Below, piece after piece: positions 1 through 9,192 of a stretch of DNA of 64,000 nt. This DNA comes from Arthrobacter sp. zg-Y1110. Lineage in GTDB: Bacteria; Actinomycetota; Actinomycetes; Actinomycetales; Micrococcaceae. Within the stretch, counting starts at the first letter, position 1. Each line of letters begins with the position of its first letter. Where the stretch lies: positions 620,001-684,000 of the forward strand of contig NZ_CP104272.1 in the NCBI RefSeq assembly GCF_025244865.1, in the 5' to 3' direction. Below the pieces are notes generated by a model. The model was given only the letters and a program-made list of their open reading frames with translations, was not told where the DNA came from and searched no databases. A program made the translations under genes and the position numbers.

Positions 1-1
1 G

Positions 2-430
2 GACCTGACCTCTCCGTCAGTGGCGTCCCTGCTGACCCTGTGCCAGGTGCTTTCCATTTCCATCGGCGACCTCTTCGCCGCACCCGAAACCAATGTGACG
101 CGGCTGGCGGATGCCCCGCGTATCAGCCTGGGCGGCGAGGGAATAGTGGAACGGCTGGTCACGGCCCGGACGGAACGGCGCGTCCAAGTGGTCCGTTCCG
201 TGATTGCACCCGGCGGGTCCGGCGAAGCAGATCTTTATTCGGTGGACTGCGAAGTGGAGGTGCTGCACGTTGCCCAGGGCAGCTTCGAACTCATCCTGGG
301 CAACGAGCGGATCGAACTGACGACAGGAGACACGGTCACCTTCCCCGGCCGGGAACCGCACTCATGGCACAACCCGTCCGACGAGGAAACGATTGTGCTC
401 TGGACCCTCGTCAGCCCCGGCGGCGCTTAG
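2..430 (+). CDS. XRE-family regulator with C-terminal cupin sensor domain (5' truncated by window edge)
   Basis: The reading frame is open from the first bases of the window, so the N-terminal part of the helix-turn-helix is missing. The visible start (LTSPSVASLLTLCQVLSISIGDLF) is the typical end of an XRE HTH, followed by a linker and a small cupin barrel of about 70 residues (from VLHVAQGSFELILG to TFPGREPHSWHNPS). This is the PuuR-like layout, in which the cupin senses a small ligand. The convergent neighbour is a flavin hydroxylase; beyond it lies a ureohydrolase/decarboxylase operon that such regulators often control. That regulatory link is inferred from position only. Confidence 0.85.
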   Translation, partial: DLTSPSVASLLTLCQVLSISIGDLFAAPETNVTRLADAPRISLGGEGIVERLVTARTERRVQVVRSVIAPGGSGEADLYSVDCEVEVLHVAQGSFELILGNERIELTTGDTVTFPGREPHSWHNPSDEETIVLWTLVSPGGA

Positions 431-455
431 GCTGCGGAGCCAGGCGCGGCGGTGC

Positions 456-2153
456 CTAGGCGGACAGGGTATTGCCAGCCGCAGGCTCGGTCACGGATTC
501 ACTGGTCAAGCGCTGCAGGTACTCCACCGCGCCGGTGATATCCCGACCGGAGGACCGGTAGCCGACGTAGCCGTCGGGGCGGATGACCAGCAGTTCAGGC
601 CGGCGCGAGCTCAGGCCCAGGCGGTGGAAGGCCAGACCGCTGACGTCCTTGATGATGCCCGGAGAATTCGCAATGAGGCTGCTGCCGACGGTCAGTTGCT
701 GGATATTCAGCAGTCCGGCGAGTTGGGGCAGTGCCGTCCGGAGCTGGCGCGGTGCGTCCTGCGGCCAGCCGGGTCCGCTGAGGAGGATGGAGAAGCCGGG
801 CGTGGCCACCAGGTCCTGCAGGCGCCGTTCCCGGTCCTGGTAGATGACGTCGGCATCGGGCAGGCGGTCGCCGGGGCGGACGCCGCGGGCCAGAAGCGCC
901 GGCCGGCGGGAATCCCCGGCGTCGACCATGCTGCTGCCGCGGTAGTTGATGTTCAGCTGGGCCATGGTCCGGAAGAGCCGCGAGCGGAGCCCGTCCCAGC
1001 CCATGGCCTTCGGAGCCAGCGCGGGCAGGAGCTTGGTGCGGGGCAGCTTCTTGAGGCCGTTGCGGCTGGTGGCGAGCTTGAAGATGCGGTCCGTCGTGGA
1101 CACGACTTCCTGGCCCACGGGCCGTCGCTCGGCGTGATAGCTGTCAATCAGCTCATCGCTGGCGAGCCCGCGGGCGCCGAGGGCGAGTTTCCAGCCCAGG
1201 TTCAGCGCGTCCTGGATGCCGGTATTCATACCCTGGGCGGCAACGGGGGAGTGGACATGGGCGGCATCGCCGGCCAGGAACACCGAACCCCGCTGGAAGT
1301 ACTCGGCCATCTGGTGCGAAAGGCGGAAGGTGCTGATCCACTTCGGATCCCGCACCTGCAGGGCGCCATGCGTAAAGGTATCGGCCAGCTCCTGCATTGT
1401 TTCAAGGGTGGCAGGGTGATGCGGCGGCTTAATTGCGATCATCCGCCAGGTAGCGGATCCGCCGAGCGGGAACAGGAAGAGGAACCCGCCCTCGGTGGGG
1501 TAGGAATGCACGGCATCGGGTTCCGCACCGTCAATTTCGACGTCGGCCAGGATGAAGGTGTCCGGGTAGGCTCCGCCGCGCCAGTCCATGCCTGCCTTGG
1601 CACGGACCGTGCTTTCGGCACCGTCGGCACCAACCACGTAACGGGCACGGATGCGCTCGATGCCGCGGTCCATCCGCTGGATCTTTGCTTCCATTCCGGC
1701 AAACGGGTCCTCGGGATCCAGGCGTTCCAGGTCCTGGAGTTCCGCGCCGCGCTCAATGCGTACCCGGCGGGAAAGCAGGTGCTGGGTCAGGATGCGCTCG
1801 GTGTCCGTCTGGGGCAGGAACAGCAACTGCTGGAACGCTGAATCCTCCAGTCCCGTGTCGAACAGGTCCACTTCCAGCGTTTCCTCCGGCAGGTGGAGGT
1901 GCAGCTCGCGGGCTGGACGTCCGGCGGCAACCAGCTCGCCGCTGACGCCGAAGGGCCGCAGGGCTTCCAAAGTGCGCGGCTGGATGGCAATGGCCCGCGA
2001 TTCGGTTCCCGGGGACTGGCGCCGGTCAATGATGCGGAAACTGGCGCCGAAAGCGGCCAGCTGGGCGGCCAGCGCAAGGCCCGTAGGCCCGGCACCCACA
2101 ATCAGGACATCGACGTCGTAGTTAGGGTCTTCGCTGTTATCGTGAGCCGCCAT
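456..2153 (-). CDS. FAD-dependent aromatic monooxygenase (PheA/TfdB-like)
   Basis: This 565-residue protein has the N-terminal Rossmann dinucleotide motif GAGPTG (residues 20-25), the mid-protein GADGAES segment (DG motif), and the late FAD motif LAGDAAHVHSPVAAQG. After about residue 400 comes the thioredoxin-like C-terminal region usual in 2,4-dichlorophenol/phenol hydroxylase-type enzymes. Such enzymes hydroxylate phenolic rings with NAD(P)H and O2 in the cytoplasm; the substrate cannot be told. The ATG at 2153 starts just after the intergenic operator-like repeat and the gene is divergent from the ureohydrolase at 2276. It has no obvious catabolic partner nearby. Confidence 0.85.
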   Translation of the reverse strand: MAAHDNSEDPNYDVDVLIVGAGPTGLALAAQLAAFGASFRIIDRRQSPGTESRAIAIQPRTLEALRPFGVSGELVAAGRPARELHLHLPEETLEVDLFDTGLEDSAFQQLLFLPQTDTERILTQHLLSRRVRIERGAELQDLERLDPEDPFAGMEAKIQRMDRGIERIRARYVVGADGAESTVRAKAGMDWRGGAYPDTFILADVEIDGAEPDAVHSYPTEGGFLFLFPLGGSATWRMIAIKPPHHPATLETMQELADTFTHGALQVRDPKWISTFRLSHQMAEYFQRGSVFLAGDAAHVHSPVAAQGMNTGIQDALNLGWKLALGARGLASDELIDSYHAERRPVGQEVVSTTDRIFKLATSRNGLKKLPRTKLLPALAPKAMGWDGLRSRLFRTMAQLNINYRGSSMVDAGDSRRPALLARGVRPGDRLPDADVIYQDRERRLQDLVATPGFSILLSGPGWPQDAPRQLRTALPQLAGLLNIQQLTVGSSLIANSPGIIKDVSGLAFHRLGLSSRRPELLVIRPDGYVGYRSSGRDITGAVEYLQRLTSESVTEPAAGNTLSA

Positions 2154-2201
2154 GTCCTCAGCCTAGTCTTGACCCCAACCGCAGTTCCACTTTAGCTTTT
2201 A

Positions 2202-2230
2202 GGTAAACTTTTGGTTACCCTCAGGTAACC
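2202..2230. promoter_or_regulatory. Phased half-site operator between divergent genes
   Basis: Three copies of a 7-bp half-site lie at 2202 (GGTAAAC), 2213 (GGTTACC) and 2224 (GGTAACC). The last two form a perfect 7-bp inverted repeat around ctca. Start-to-start spacing is 11 bp, about one helical turn. The site lies between the monooxygenase start (2153) and the ureohydrolase start (2276), where a dimeric repressor could control both. The XRE-cupin protein at the window start is one candidate binder. Confidence 0.55.
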
Positions 2231-2275
2231 CAGCCCACCGGGCGACGACGCCCATCCCGGAACCGGAGACTACCT

Positions 2276-3244
2276 ATGGACAACCTTCCCCGTGTGAACG
2301 CGAACGGCCGCATCGGACCCGTGGATGCGGCGCAGGTCCCGCGCTACGCAGGGGCTGCCACCTTCGCCCGGCTGCCCCGCCTGGACCAGGTGGAGCGGGC
2401 CGAGGTTGCGGTGGTGGGAGTGCCCTTCGACAGCGGTGTTTCCTACCGGCCCGGCGCCCGGTTCGGCGGCAACCATGTCCGCGAGGCCAGCCGGCTGCTG
2501 CGCCCCTATAACCCGGCCCTGGATGCCTCCCCGTTTGAAAACCTGCAGGTGGCCGATGCCGGCGATATGGCCGTGAACCCCTTCAATATCAATGAAGCCA
2601 TCGAGACCGTCCAGCAAAACGCCCTGGACCTCACGGAGCATGGCACCAAGCTCCTGACCCTGGGCGGGGACCACACGATCGCCCTGCCGCTGCTGCGAGC
2701 CGCCGCTGAACGTGCCGGTTCTCCGGTCGCCATGCTGCACTTCGACGCACATCTGGACACCTGGGACACCTATTTCGGCGCCGAGTACACGCACGGAACC
2801 CCGTTCCGCCGCGCCGTCGAGGAAGGCATCCTGGACACCGAGGCCATTTCCCATGTGGGCACCCGAGGTCCGCTGTACGGCAAGAAGGACCTTGAGGATG
2901 ACCGCCGCTTCGGCTTCGGCATCCTGAGCTCCTCCGATGTCTACCGCCAGGGCGTGGATGAGGTTGTGGCGAAACTGCGGGACCGGATCGGCAGCCGTCC
3001 GCTGTATGTGTCCGTGGACATCGACGTCCTGGACCCGGCCCACGCGCCGGGGACCGGCACCCCCGAGGCCGGCGGCATCACCAGCCGCGAACTTCTGGAG
3101 ATCCTGCGCGGGCTGCGCGGACTGAACCTGGTGGGCGCCGACGTCGTCGAGGTCGCCCCCGCCTACGACCATGCCGACATCACCGCCGTGGCCGCCTCGC
3201 ACGTGGCCTATGACCTGATTACCCTGATGGGACTGTCCGCATGA
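2276..3244 (+). CDS. Ureohydrolase: agmatinase/guanidinobutyrase family
   Basis: At 322 residues this has normal length for the arginase/agmatinase family. Binuclear manganese ligands are all present: GGDHT (H133), FDAHLD (D157, H159, D161) and SVDIDVLDP (D248, D250). The enzyme would hydrolyse a guanidino group to urea plus an amine or amino acid. The stop overlaps the start of the TPP enzyme by 4 nt (ATGA), so the two are translationally coupled. A TPP-dependent decarboxylase partner points to 4-guanidinobutyrate rather than agmatine as substrate, as in the arginine transaminase pathway (GbuA with AruI). That assignment is inference; agmatinase (SpeB) remains possible. Confidence 0.88.
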   Translation: MDNLPRVNANGRIGPVDAAQVPRYAGAATFARLPRLDQVERAEVAVVGVPFDSGVSYRPGARFGGNHVREASRLLRPYNPALDASPFENLQVADAGDMAVNPFNINEAIETVQQNALDLTEHGTKLLTLGGDHTIALPLLRAAAERAGSPVAMLHFDAHLDTWDTYFGAEYTHGTPFRRAVEEGILDTEAISHVGTRGPLYGKKDLEDDRRFGFGILSSSDVYRQGVDEVVAKLRDRIGSRPLYVSVDIDVLDPAHAPGTGTPEAGGITSRELLEILRGLRGLNLVGADVVEVAPAYDHADITAVAASHVAYDLITLMGLSA

Positions 3245-4923
3245 GTGCCGATTCCACTGTCCCGGGTCCAGGCGAGGCCGTTCCCGGGACCGGTTCCGTC
3301 CGCAACGGTGGAGACCTGGTGGTGGAAACCCTCGAAGCCCTCGGTGCCAGCAAGGTATTCGGCATCCCCGGCCAGCATGCCCTGGGACTGTTCGATGCAC
3401 TCTCCCGTTCGCGGCTGGAGTTCATTTCCTCCCGGGTGGAAAACAACTCCGCATTTGCAGCCGACGGTTTTTCCCGGGGCACCGGGCAGGTGGGGGTGCT
3501 GTTCCTGTCCACCGGTCCCGGCGCCCTGACCTCGCTGGCCGGGCTGCAGGAGGCCTATGCCACAGGAGTGCCGATGATCGTGGTGGCCAGCCAGATTCCC
3601 ATTGACGGGCTCGGGGCCCGGCGCAGGGGAATGCTGCACCAGCTCGATGACCAGAAGGCCTCCGCAGCCAACGTCACCAAGAGCCAGCGGCTGATCCAGC
3701 ACGCCTCCGGCATCCCGTCCGCCATCCAGGACGCCTGGACGGAAGCCATCTCCTCCCCGGCGGGACCGGTGTGGATCGAGATCCCGCAGAACGTGCTGCT
3801 CAACCCGGTCATGGTGCCTGCCGTAGAAGACGCGTTGGCGGAACCGTTCGACAACCCTCCACGCAGCGAACTGGTCAAGGAAGCCGTGCGCTGGCTCTCC
3901 GAGGCCCGCCGGCCCGCCGTCATTGCCGGCGGCGGAGTGCGCCGCAGCGGTGCCGAGGCTGCGTTGCTTTCCATTGCCCAGAAGCTGCACGCCCCGGTGA
4001 TCTGCACCCCCGGCGGCAACGGAGCCTTCCCTTGGAACCATCCGCTCTCCCTGCAGTCCTGGATGGAGGACCGGCACATGACGGAGGTGCTCGAGGACGC
4101 CGACGTACTGGTGGTCATCGGCTCCTCGCTCGGCGAAGTGACGTCCAATTACTTCACCATGGCGCCCCGCGGCCGGATCATCCAGATCGACGCCGAACCC
4201 CGGGTCTTGGAGTCCAACCGGCCGGCGCTGGGTATCCGCGCCGACGCCCGGCAGGCCCTGGACTCACTGGATGCCGCCCTGCCGGCGGCGGAACACATTC
4301 CCGACTGGCACGGACAAAGCGCCGAGGAGCTGGTGGCCGGCGCCCTGGCCCGGGTGCAGGCCCGCCTGGATACCCAGGGCCTCGACATGGAACGCCGCTT
4401 CATGGCGGACATCCGCGCCGCCGTCCCCGATGACATGCAGACCTACTGGGACATGACCATTTCCGCCTACTGGGCCTGGAGCTGCTGGGACGCGAAGTCC
4501 GGCCAGTTCCACTCCGCCCAGGGTGCCGGCGGATTGGGCTACGGCTACCCGGGCGCAATCGGCGGTGCAGTGGGCCTGGGGGAGCGGGTGCTTGCCGTGT
4601 CCGGCGACGGTTCGGCCATGTACTCCATTTCCGAACTGGCCACGGCCCGGCAGCATAGCCTCCCCGTCACCTGGCTGATTGTCGACGACGGCGGCTACGG
4701 CATCCTGCGCGAATACATGGAGGACGCGTTCGGCAAGGCCACGGCTACGGAACTGGCACGCCCGGATTTCGTGAAGCTCGCGGAATCCTTCGGTGTTCCG
4801 GCCCGCCGCTGCGCTCCAGCGGACATCCGCACGGCATTGGAAGAGGCATTTGCCGGAGAAGGCCCCAACGTAGTCGTAGTTGAAGCCCGGATAGGACTTT
4901 TTGCTCCCACCCACCTGGCTTAA
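3241..4923 (+). CDS. Thiamine-diphosphate-dependent decarboxylase (acetolactate synthase-like; candidate 2-ketoarginine decarboxylase)
   Basis: The 560-residue protein has three TPP-enzyme domains. The catalytic glutamate lies in SRVENNSAF (E67), a central domain with GGGVRRSG follows, and the ThDP/Mg motif begins at SGDGSAMYS and ends at DDGGYGIL. The usual NN of the metal motif reads DD here. Overall length matches AruI (2-ketoarginine decarboxylase) and ALS-type enzymes. No small regulatory ALS subunit is nearby and the gene is coupled to a ureohydrolase, so branched-chain synthesis is unlikely. It probably decarboxylates a 2-keto acid that carries a guanidino group; this is inferred from context. 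Confidence 0.85.
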   Translation: MSADSTVPGPGEAVPGTGSVRNGGDLVVETLEALGASKVFGIPGQHALGLFDALSRSRLEFISSRVENNSAFAADGFSRGTGQVGVLFLSTGPGALTSLAGLQEAYATGVPMIVVASQIPIDGLGARRRGMLHQLDDQKASAANVTKSQRLIQHASGIPSAIQDAWTEAISSPAGPVWIEIPQNVLLNPVMVPAVEDALAEPFDNPPRSELVKEAVRWLSEARRPAVIAGGGVRRSGAEAALLSIAQKLHAPVICTPGGNGAFPWNHPLSLQSWMEDRHMTEVLEDADVLVVIGSSLGEVTSNYFTMAPRGRIIQIDAEPRVLESNRPALGIRADARQALDSLDAALPAAEHIPDWHGQSAEELVAGALARVQARLDTQGLDMERRFMADIRAAVPDDMQTYWDMTISAYWAWSCWDAKSGQFHSAQGAGGLGYGYPGAIGGAVGLGERVLAVSGDGSAMYSISELATARQHSLPVTWLIVDDGGYGILREYMEDAFGKATATELARPDFVKLAESFGVPARRCAPADIRTALEEAFAGEGPNVVVVEARIGLFAPTHLA

Positions 4924-4967
4924 TCATTCAGGCTGCCGGATCCGGGAGAGCGAGGACTCCCTTTAGT

Positions 4968-5013
4968 TAGTTGACCTAGGCAAATTTCGGCGTATAGTTG
5001 CCTAGGTCAACTA
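4968..5013 (+). promoter_or_regulatory. marR-MFS promoter with MarR operator
   Basis: A sigma-70-like promoter has -35 TTGACC (4971-4976), a 16-bp spacer and -10 TATAGT (4993-4998). It is embedded in a perfect 16-bp inverted repeat, TAGTTGACCTAGGCAA (4968-4983) and its complement at 4998-5013, separated by 14 bp. One arm covers the -35 and the other the end of the -10 and the start site. This is the classic geometry for MarR autorepression. Confidence 0.75.
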
Positions 5014-5042
5014 TCAGTGCCAACCTCCGGAGACCCATCCCC

Positions 5043-5555
5043 ATGCCCATGCAACAGGAAACGGCGGATGACCTGATCCGGAAGATCTTCGCCCTGCAAC
5101 GTTCGTTGCGGTGCGTGACCCAGCACAGCGCCGACATCGGTGGACCCGGAGTGGCACTCCAGGGCGTCATGCGGATGATCGGCGAAGACGGCGAGCTGCG
5201 GGCAACCGAGCTTGCCGCCAAACTCGGTGTCGGCCCTGCCGGACTCAGCCGCCACGTCGCGGAACTGGAAGAACTCGGTTACGTCCGGCGTCGCCCGCAT
5301 CCGCAGGACCGCCGCGCCTACCTCATCAGCCTGACCGAGCTGGGGGAGTCAGTCCTCCGCGAAGCACTCAAGGCCCGGGCCGTCCTGCTGCAGGAAGCCC
5401 TTGCCGCCTGGTCCGAGGACCAGGCGCAGCTCGCGTCCGACACCCTTGGAACGCTCTCAGACGCGCTCTTCACCTCCATCCGCCGAGCGCCCGGAGCCGC
5501 CGAGCCGACGCTGGAAACCCCCGTATCCGATCCGCAGGAGCTAACAACTAAGTGA
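5043..5555 (+). CDS. MarR-family transcriptional regulator
   Basis: A winged-helix protein of 170 residues from the ATG at 5043, which has GGAG about 10 nt upstream. An upstream in-frame TTG (4998) lies inside the promoter -10 and is rejected as start. The recognition region runs LRATELAAKLGVGPAGLSRHVAELEELGYVRR, followed by the wing (PHPQDRRAYLISLTELG). It overlaps the downstream pump gene by 4 nt (GTGA), so it probably represses its own operon through the inverted repeat at 4968-5013. The inducer is unknown, likely a compound exported by the pump. Confidence 0.9.
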   Translation: MPMQQETADDLIRKIFALQRSLRCVTQHSADIGGPGVALQGVMRMIGEDGELRATELAAKLGVGPAGLSRHVAELEELGYVRRRPHPQDRRAYLISLTELGESVLREALKARAVLLQEALAAWSEDQAQLASDTLGTLSDALFTSIRRAPGAAEPTLETPVSDPQELTTK

Positions 5556-7261
5556 CCGATTCCAAGACCGCCCGGAAGAAACACGTCCCCGGTGACATGA
5601 GCCACCGACAGATCCTGCAGGCCCTCACCGGCCTGCTTGCCGCGCTGTTCACGGCAATGCTGAGCACCACCATCGTGGCCAACGCGTTGCCGACCATCAT
5701 GGCCGACCTGCACGGAACGCAGACCGACTTCGCCTGGGTGGTCACGGCCGCCCTGCTGGCCAACGCCGTAAGCACCCCGATCTGGGGCAAACTCGCGGAC
5801 CTGTTCAACAAGAAGCTGCTGGTACAGCTGAGCATCGTCATCTTCGTTGCCGGGTCCGTCCTCGCCGGCTTCTCCCATTCCATGGACCTGCTGCTGACCG
5901 CACGCGTCATCCAGGGCCTGGGCATGGGCGGCCTGACGGCACTGGCGCAGGCAATCATCGGTTCCATCATTCCGCCGCGGGAACGCGGCAGGTACTCCGG
6001 TTACATGGGCGCCGTAATGGCAGTGGCCACCGCCGGCGGCCCGCTGCTGGGCGGCTTCATCGTAGACAGCCCGCTGGGCTGGCGCTGGACCTTCTTCCTC
6101 TGCGTTCCGCTCGCCGTCGTCGCCCTCTTCCTGCTGCAGGTCACGCTGCACCTGCAGCATGTGCGCCGTCCCGCCAAGATCGACTGGCTCGGCTCGATCC
6201 TGCTCACCGCGGGCGTCTCCCTGCTCCTGATCTGGGTTTCTTTCGCCGGCAAGCCCGACTACTACGAATGGTGGTCATGGGAAACGGCCGCGATGGTTGG
6301 CGGATCCGTCATCCTGCTGGCACTGCTGGTGCTGGTGGAGTCCAAGGTCGCCGAGCCGATCATTCCGCTGAAGATCATCCGCCAGCGGACCACCGCCCTG
6401 GCCATCATCGCCTCGGTTGCGGTAGGTATCGCCATGTTCGGTTCCACCACGTTCCTGGGCCAGTACTTCCAGCTGGCACGCGGCTTCACTCCGACCGAGG
6501 CCGGACTGCTCATGCTGCCGATGATTGCCGGCAACCTGCTCGGGTCCGTAGGGTCCGGCCTGCTGATCACCCGCTTCGGCAAGTGGAAGCGGTTCCTGAT
6601 CATCGGCACGGTCCTGGTGATCCTCGGGACGGGGCTGGCCGGCTTCATCAACCATGAGACCGACATGATCCTGGTCAGCCTCTTCATCTTCATCCTCGGT
6701 GTGGGCATGGGCCTGCTGATGCAGAACCTGGTGCTGGCCGTGCAGAACACGGTCAAGGTCAGCGACGTCGGCTCCGCCAGCGCGTCCGTTGCCTTCTTCC
6801 GCACGGTGGGCGGCGCCATCGGCGTCTCGGTACTGGGCGCGGTCCTTTCGAGCTCCGTCAGCCGGCGGGTCACGGAGGAACTGGACAAGGCAGGCATGCC
6901 GACCGACGGCGGCGGCACCACGGCCACGCTGGACCTGGCTGGGCTCCCGCCAGAGGTCCAGATGTTCTTCCGGATCGCGTATGCGGAAGGCACGGCGGAC
7001 ATCTTCAAGATCGCCGCCGCGGTGGCCGTCATCGCGCTGGTTGCTGTGCTGTTCATCAAGGAGAAGGCACTGCGCCGGACCCTGGACATCAAGCCCACCT
7101 CCTCCAACCCGGTGGAACCGGGCCTTGCCGGCGGTGCGGAAATCCTGCACACCGGTGCCATGTCCGCTGTCGAACCGGCTACCGTGCCGGGCGCCGGCAG
7201 CCAGGGATCCGCACCGCGGACCACCGACGGCACGGAAAAAGCCGGCACCACCGCGCCGTAA
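5552..7261 (+). CDS. MFS multidrug efflux transporter, DHA2 family (14 TMS)
   Basis: A 569-residue membrane protein of the EmrB/QacA type. The first helices carry the motifs ALFTAMLSTTIVANALPTIM and WVVTAALLANAVSTPIWGKLADLFNKK (motif A), then VIQGLGMGGLTALAQA and the motif C-like GPLLGGFIVDSPLGWRW. There are about 14 hydrophobic segments and an Ala/Pro-rich cytoplasmic tail. The GTG start at 5552 overlaps marR and has AGGAG 11 nt upstream. It should expel hydrophobic drugs or phenolics by proton antiport. It converges with the type III PKS operon, so export of that product is possible but unproven. Confidence 0.92.
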   Translation: MTDSKTARKKHVPGDMSHRQILQALTGLLAALFTAMLSTTIVANALPTIMADLHGTQTDFAWVVTAALLANAVSTPIWGKLADLFNKKLLVQLSIVIFVAGSVLAGFSHSMDLLLTARVIQGLGMGGLTALAQAIIGSIIPPRERGRYSGYMGAVMAVATAGGPLLGGFIVDSPLGWRWTFFLCVPLAVVALFLLQVTLHLQHVRRPAKIDWLGSILLTAGVSLLLIWVSFAGKPDYYEWWSWETAAMVGGSVILLALLVLVESKVAEPIIPLKIIRQRTTALAIIASVAVGIAMFGSTTFLGQYFQLARGFTPTEAGLLMLPMIAGNLLGSVGSGLLITRFGKWKRFLIIGTVLVILGTGLAGFINHETDMILVSLFIFILGVGMGLLMQNLVLAVQNTVKVSDVGSASASVAFFRTVGGAIGVSVLGAVLSSSVSRRVTEELDKAGMPTDGGGTTATLDLAGLPPEVQMFFRIAYAEGTADIFKIAAAVAVIALVAVLFIKEKALRRTLDIKPTSSNPVEPGLAGGAEILHTGAMSAVEPATVPGAGSQGSAPRTTDGTEKAGTTAP

Positions 7262-7265
7262 GCGC

Positions 7266-8471
7266 CTACTGCATGGTGAAACGCCGTGCAACGACCCCGC
7301 CCAGCGCCGGGACCTGGAACATCCGTTCCAGCCCGGCGTTGCGCAGGGCCATCACCCCCGCAGGCAGCGGACGACCCAGCGCCATGTTGATCTGTGCCTG
7401 GGCGGAGGCGACGGCGGCGTCCCGGCGGCGGCGTCGTTCGAACTCCCGCAGCTCCCTGCCCACCGGTTTACCCTGCAGGGATGCCGCGATGATCGGGGCA
7501 ACGGCAGCGGCGTCCAGCCAGCCCAGGTTCATCCCCTGCCCGCCGATCGGACTGATCTGGTGCGCCGCGTCCCCGATCAGGACCGTGCGTCCGGAAACCA
7601 GCCGGGGCGCCCGGCCGATCTGTACGCCGAAAGCACTCAGCATGGAGTTTCCGTCCACCTCCAGCCGGTGCCCGGTCCGCCGCCGCACCAGCTCCGCTAG
7701 ACCGGAGGCAGTGGGATCCTGCTGCAGTGCATCGGTATGGACCACCCACCGACGCAGGCCTCCGGGCAGTGGAAAAGACTCCACGATCCCCTCCGCCTCG
7801 AGGTAAAGCACGGCCAGCGTCCCGTCCCCGGTGCCGTCCGGGAAGTCGCCCATCAGATAGGTATCCGGCAGTTCGCGCGAAGCCCAGCCGCCGCCCAGTG
7901 CGGACCGGATCGATGACCGGGCGCCGTCGGCCGCCACGAGGAGGCCCGCCTCTGTGGTGAAGGGTTCTTCGCCGTGGATCCCGTGCACCCGCACGTCGGC
8001 GCCGTTGTCGCTGAAGGTTTCCACCCGGGCGCCGCGGATCAGTGCTCCCGGGTCGAGGGCCCTGAGGCGTTCCTCCAGCAGCTGTTCGGTTCTCATCTGC
8101 GGCAGGGTCAGCACAAAGGGGTACCGGGCCGACGCAGCGGCGAAGTCCAGCCGGGCCACGGTCCGCCCGGCGCTGCGGGCTTCCCCCTGGCTGATCCGGA
8201 TCCCTTCCCGCGTCATGGTGTCGGCGATGCCGGCCTGCGCCAGGGATGCCAGGGCCGGAGGATGCACCCCGATGGCCCGCGAATGCCTGCTGCGGTTCAG
8301 TCGCCGTTCCAATACCTGGACGGATACCCCCGCCTGGAGCAGCAGGACGGCCAGATACATGCCCACCGGCCCGCCGCCCACCACCACCACATCGGAAGAG
8401 CGGCGGGGAATGCTGCGCGGAGCGGGCGAGGCGGCTTGTTCCGCGGCGACGGACGGCAGCTCAGCCCGCAC
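7266..8471 (-). CDS. FAD-dependent monooxygenase of the type III PKS operon
   Basis: A single-domain PHBH-fold flavoprotein of 401 residues. It has GGGPVG (residues 32-37), a GAR/RSSIR segment near the middle, and the FAD motif LIGDAAHQISPIGGQGMNLG. It lacks the thioredoxin-like tail seen in the 456-2153 enzyme. The start overlaps the methyltransferase end by 11 nt, so it is the third gene of a PKS-MT-oxygenase operon. It probably hydroxylates the polyketide ring, comparable in role to the SrsC flavoprotein of the Streptomyces phenolic-lipid cluster. Substrate identity is inferred. Confidence 0.88.
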   Translation of the reverse strand: MRAELPSVAAEQAASPAPRSIPRRSSDVVVVGGGPVGMYLAVLLLQAGVSVQVLERRLNRSRHSRAIGVHPPALASLAQAGIADTMTREGIRISQGEARSAGRTVARLDFAAASARYPFVLTLPQMRTEQLLEERLRALDPGALIRGARVETFSDNGADVRVHGIHGEEPFTTEAGLLVAADGARSSIRSALGGGWASRELPDTYLMGDFPDGTGDGTLAVLYLEAEGIVESFPLPGGLRRWVVHTDALQQDPTASGLAELVRRRTGHRLEVDGNSMLSAFGVQIGRAPRLVSGRTVLIGDAAHQISPIGGQGMNLGWLDAAAVAPIIAASLQGKPVGRELREFERRRRRDAAVASAQAQINMALGRPLPAGVMALRNAGLERMFQVPALGGVVARRFTMQ

Positions 8472-9192
8472 GGTGGTCGGCTCCCCGGGAGCACGGTGGA
8501 TGCAGCAGCAGGTTCTGCCACGGCCGCTGCTGCAGGCTCTGCCAGCCCTGGGGTGTCACCTCGGCGATTTCCGCCGCAGTGAAACTGCGGCGGATGGAGG
8601 TCAGCCCGTCGGCCCGGATGAACGAGCCCGGGAAAAACGGCAAGGTTCCGACCGAGAACAGGGCATAGGCCCAGCGGCTGCGCTCAATGTCGCTGTGCAG
8701 GCAGAGCCTGCGGCCCAGCCGCCTCGAGTCCGCCAGCAAGGCCTGCAGTTCCGCGGGCGCCAGATGGTGGAGCATATGGTTGGAAATCACGACGTCGTAG
8801 GAACGCCCCTCCGAGACCAGCTCGCTGCTGTACGCCTGGCGGAAGGACAATCCCGGCAGCGGCGGCAGCGCGGAGGCGAAGGCGTGCGCCCTCGGATCAG
8901 GGTCAATGGCGGTGATCTCCACGGCAAACCCGTCCCTGCGCGCCCAGCGGGCAATGCAGCGGGGAACGTCCCCTCCGCCGGAACCGATATCCAGCAGCGT
9001 GCCACCGCCACTCGCCGCGAAGATCGGACGGAGATACCGGACGTAGTTGCGCCGCCACCCCGAGACCACCGCATTGACCAGCCAGAACTGGGCGTAGGTA
9101 CGCTCGAGGCGCTGCAGGTCGGCGTCGGGCCGGTCCATTTCCTCCACCGCGTCCACTGCCCGGGTGGCCATGGACGGAAAAACGGCGATCAT
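8461..9192 (-). CDS. Class I SAM-dependent methyltransferase of the type III PKS operon
   Basis: A soluble 243-residue methyltransferase with motif I LLDIGSGGGDVPR, the acidic residue of motif II in EITAIDPDPRA, and SYDVVISNHMLHHL as post-motif. It overlaps the PKS gene by 4 nt and the hydroxylase by 11 nt. It probably O- or C-methylates the polyketide. It differs from the membrane ICMT-like SrsB of Streptomyces, so the final product need not be the same. Confidence 0.87.
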   Translation of the reverse strand: MIAVFPSMATRAVDAVEEMDRPDADLQRLERTYAQFWLVNAVVSGWRRNYVRYLRPIFAASGGGTLLDIGSGGGDVPRCIARWARRDGFAVEITAIDPDPRAHAFASALPPLPGLSFRQAYSSELVSEGRSYDVVISNHMLHHLAPAELQALLADSRRLGRRLCLHSDIERSRWAYALFSVGTLPFFPGSFIRADGLTSIRRSFTAAEIAEVTPQGWQSLQQRPWQNLLLHPPCSRGADHRAG

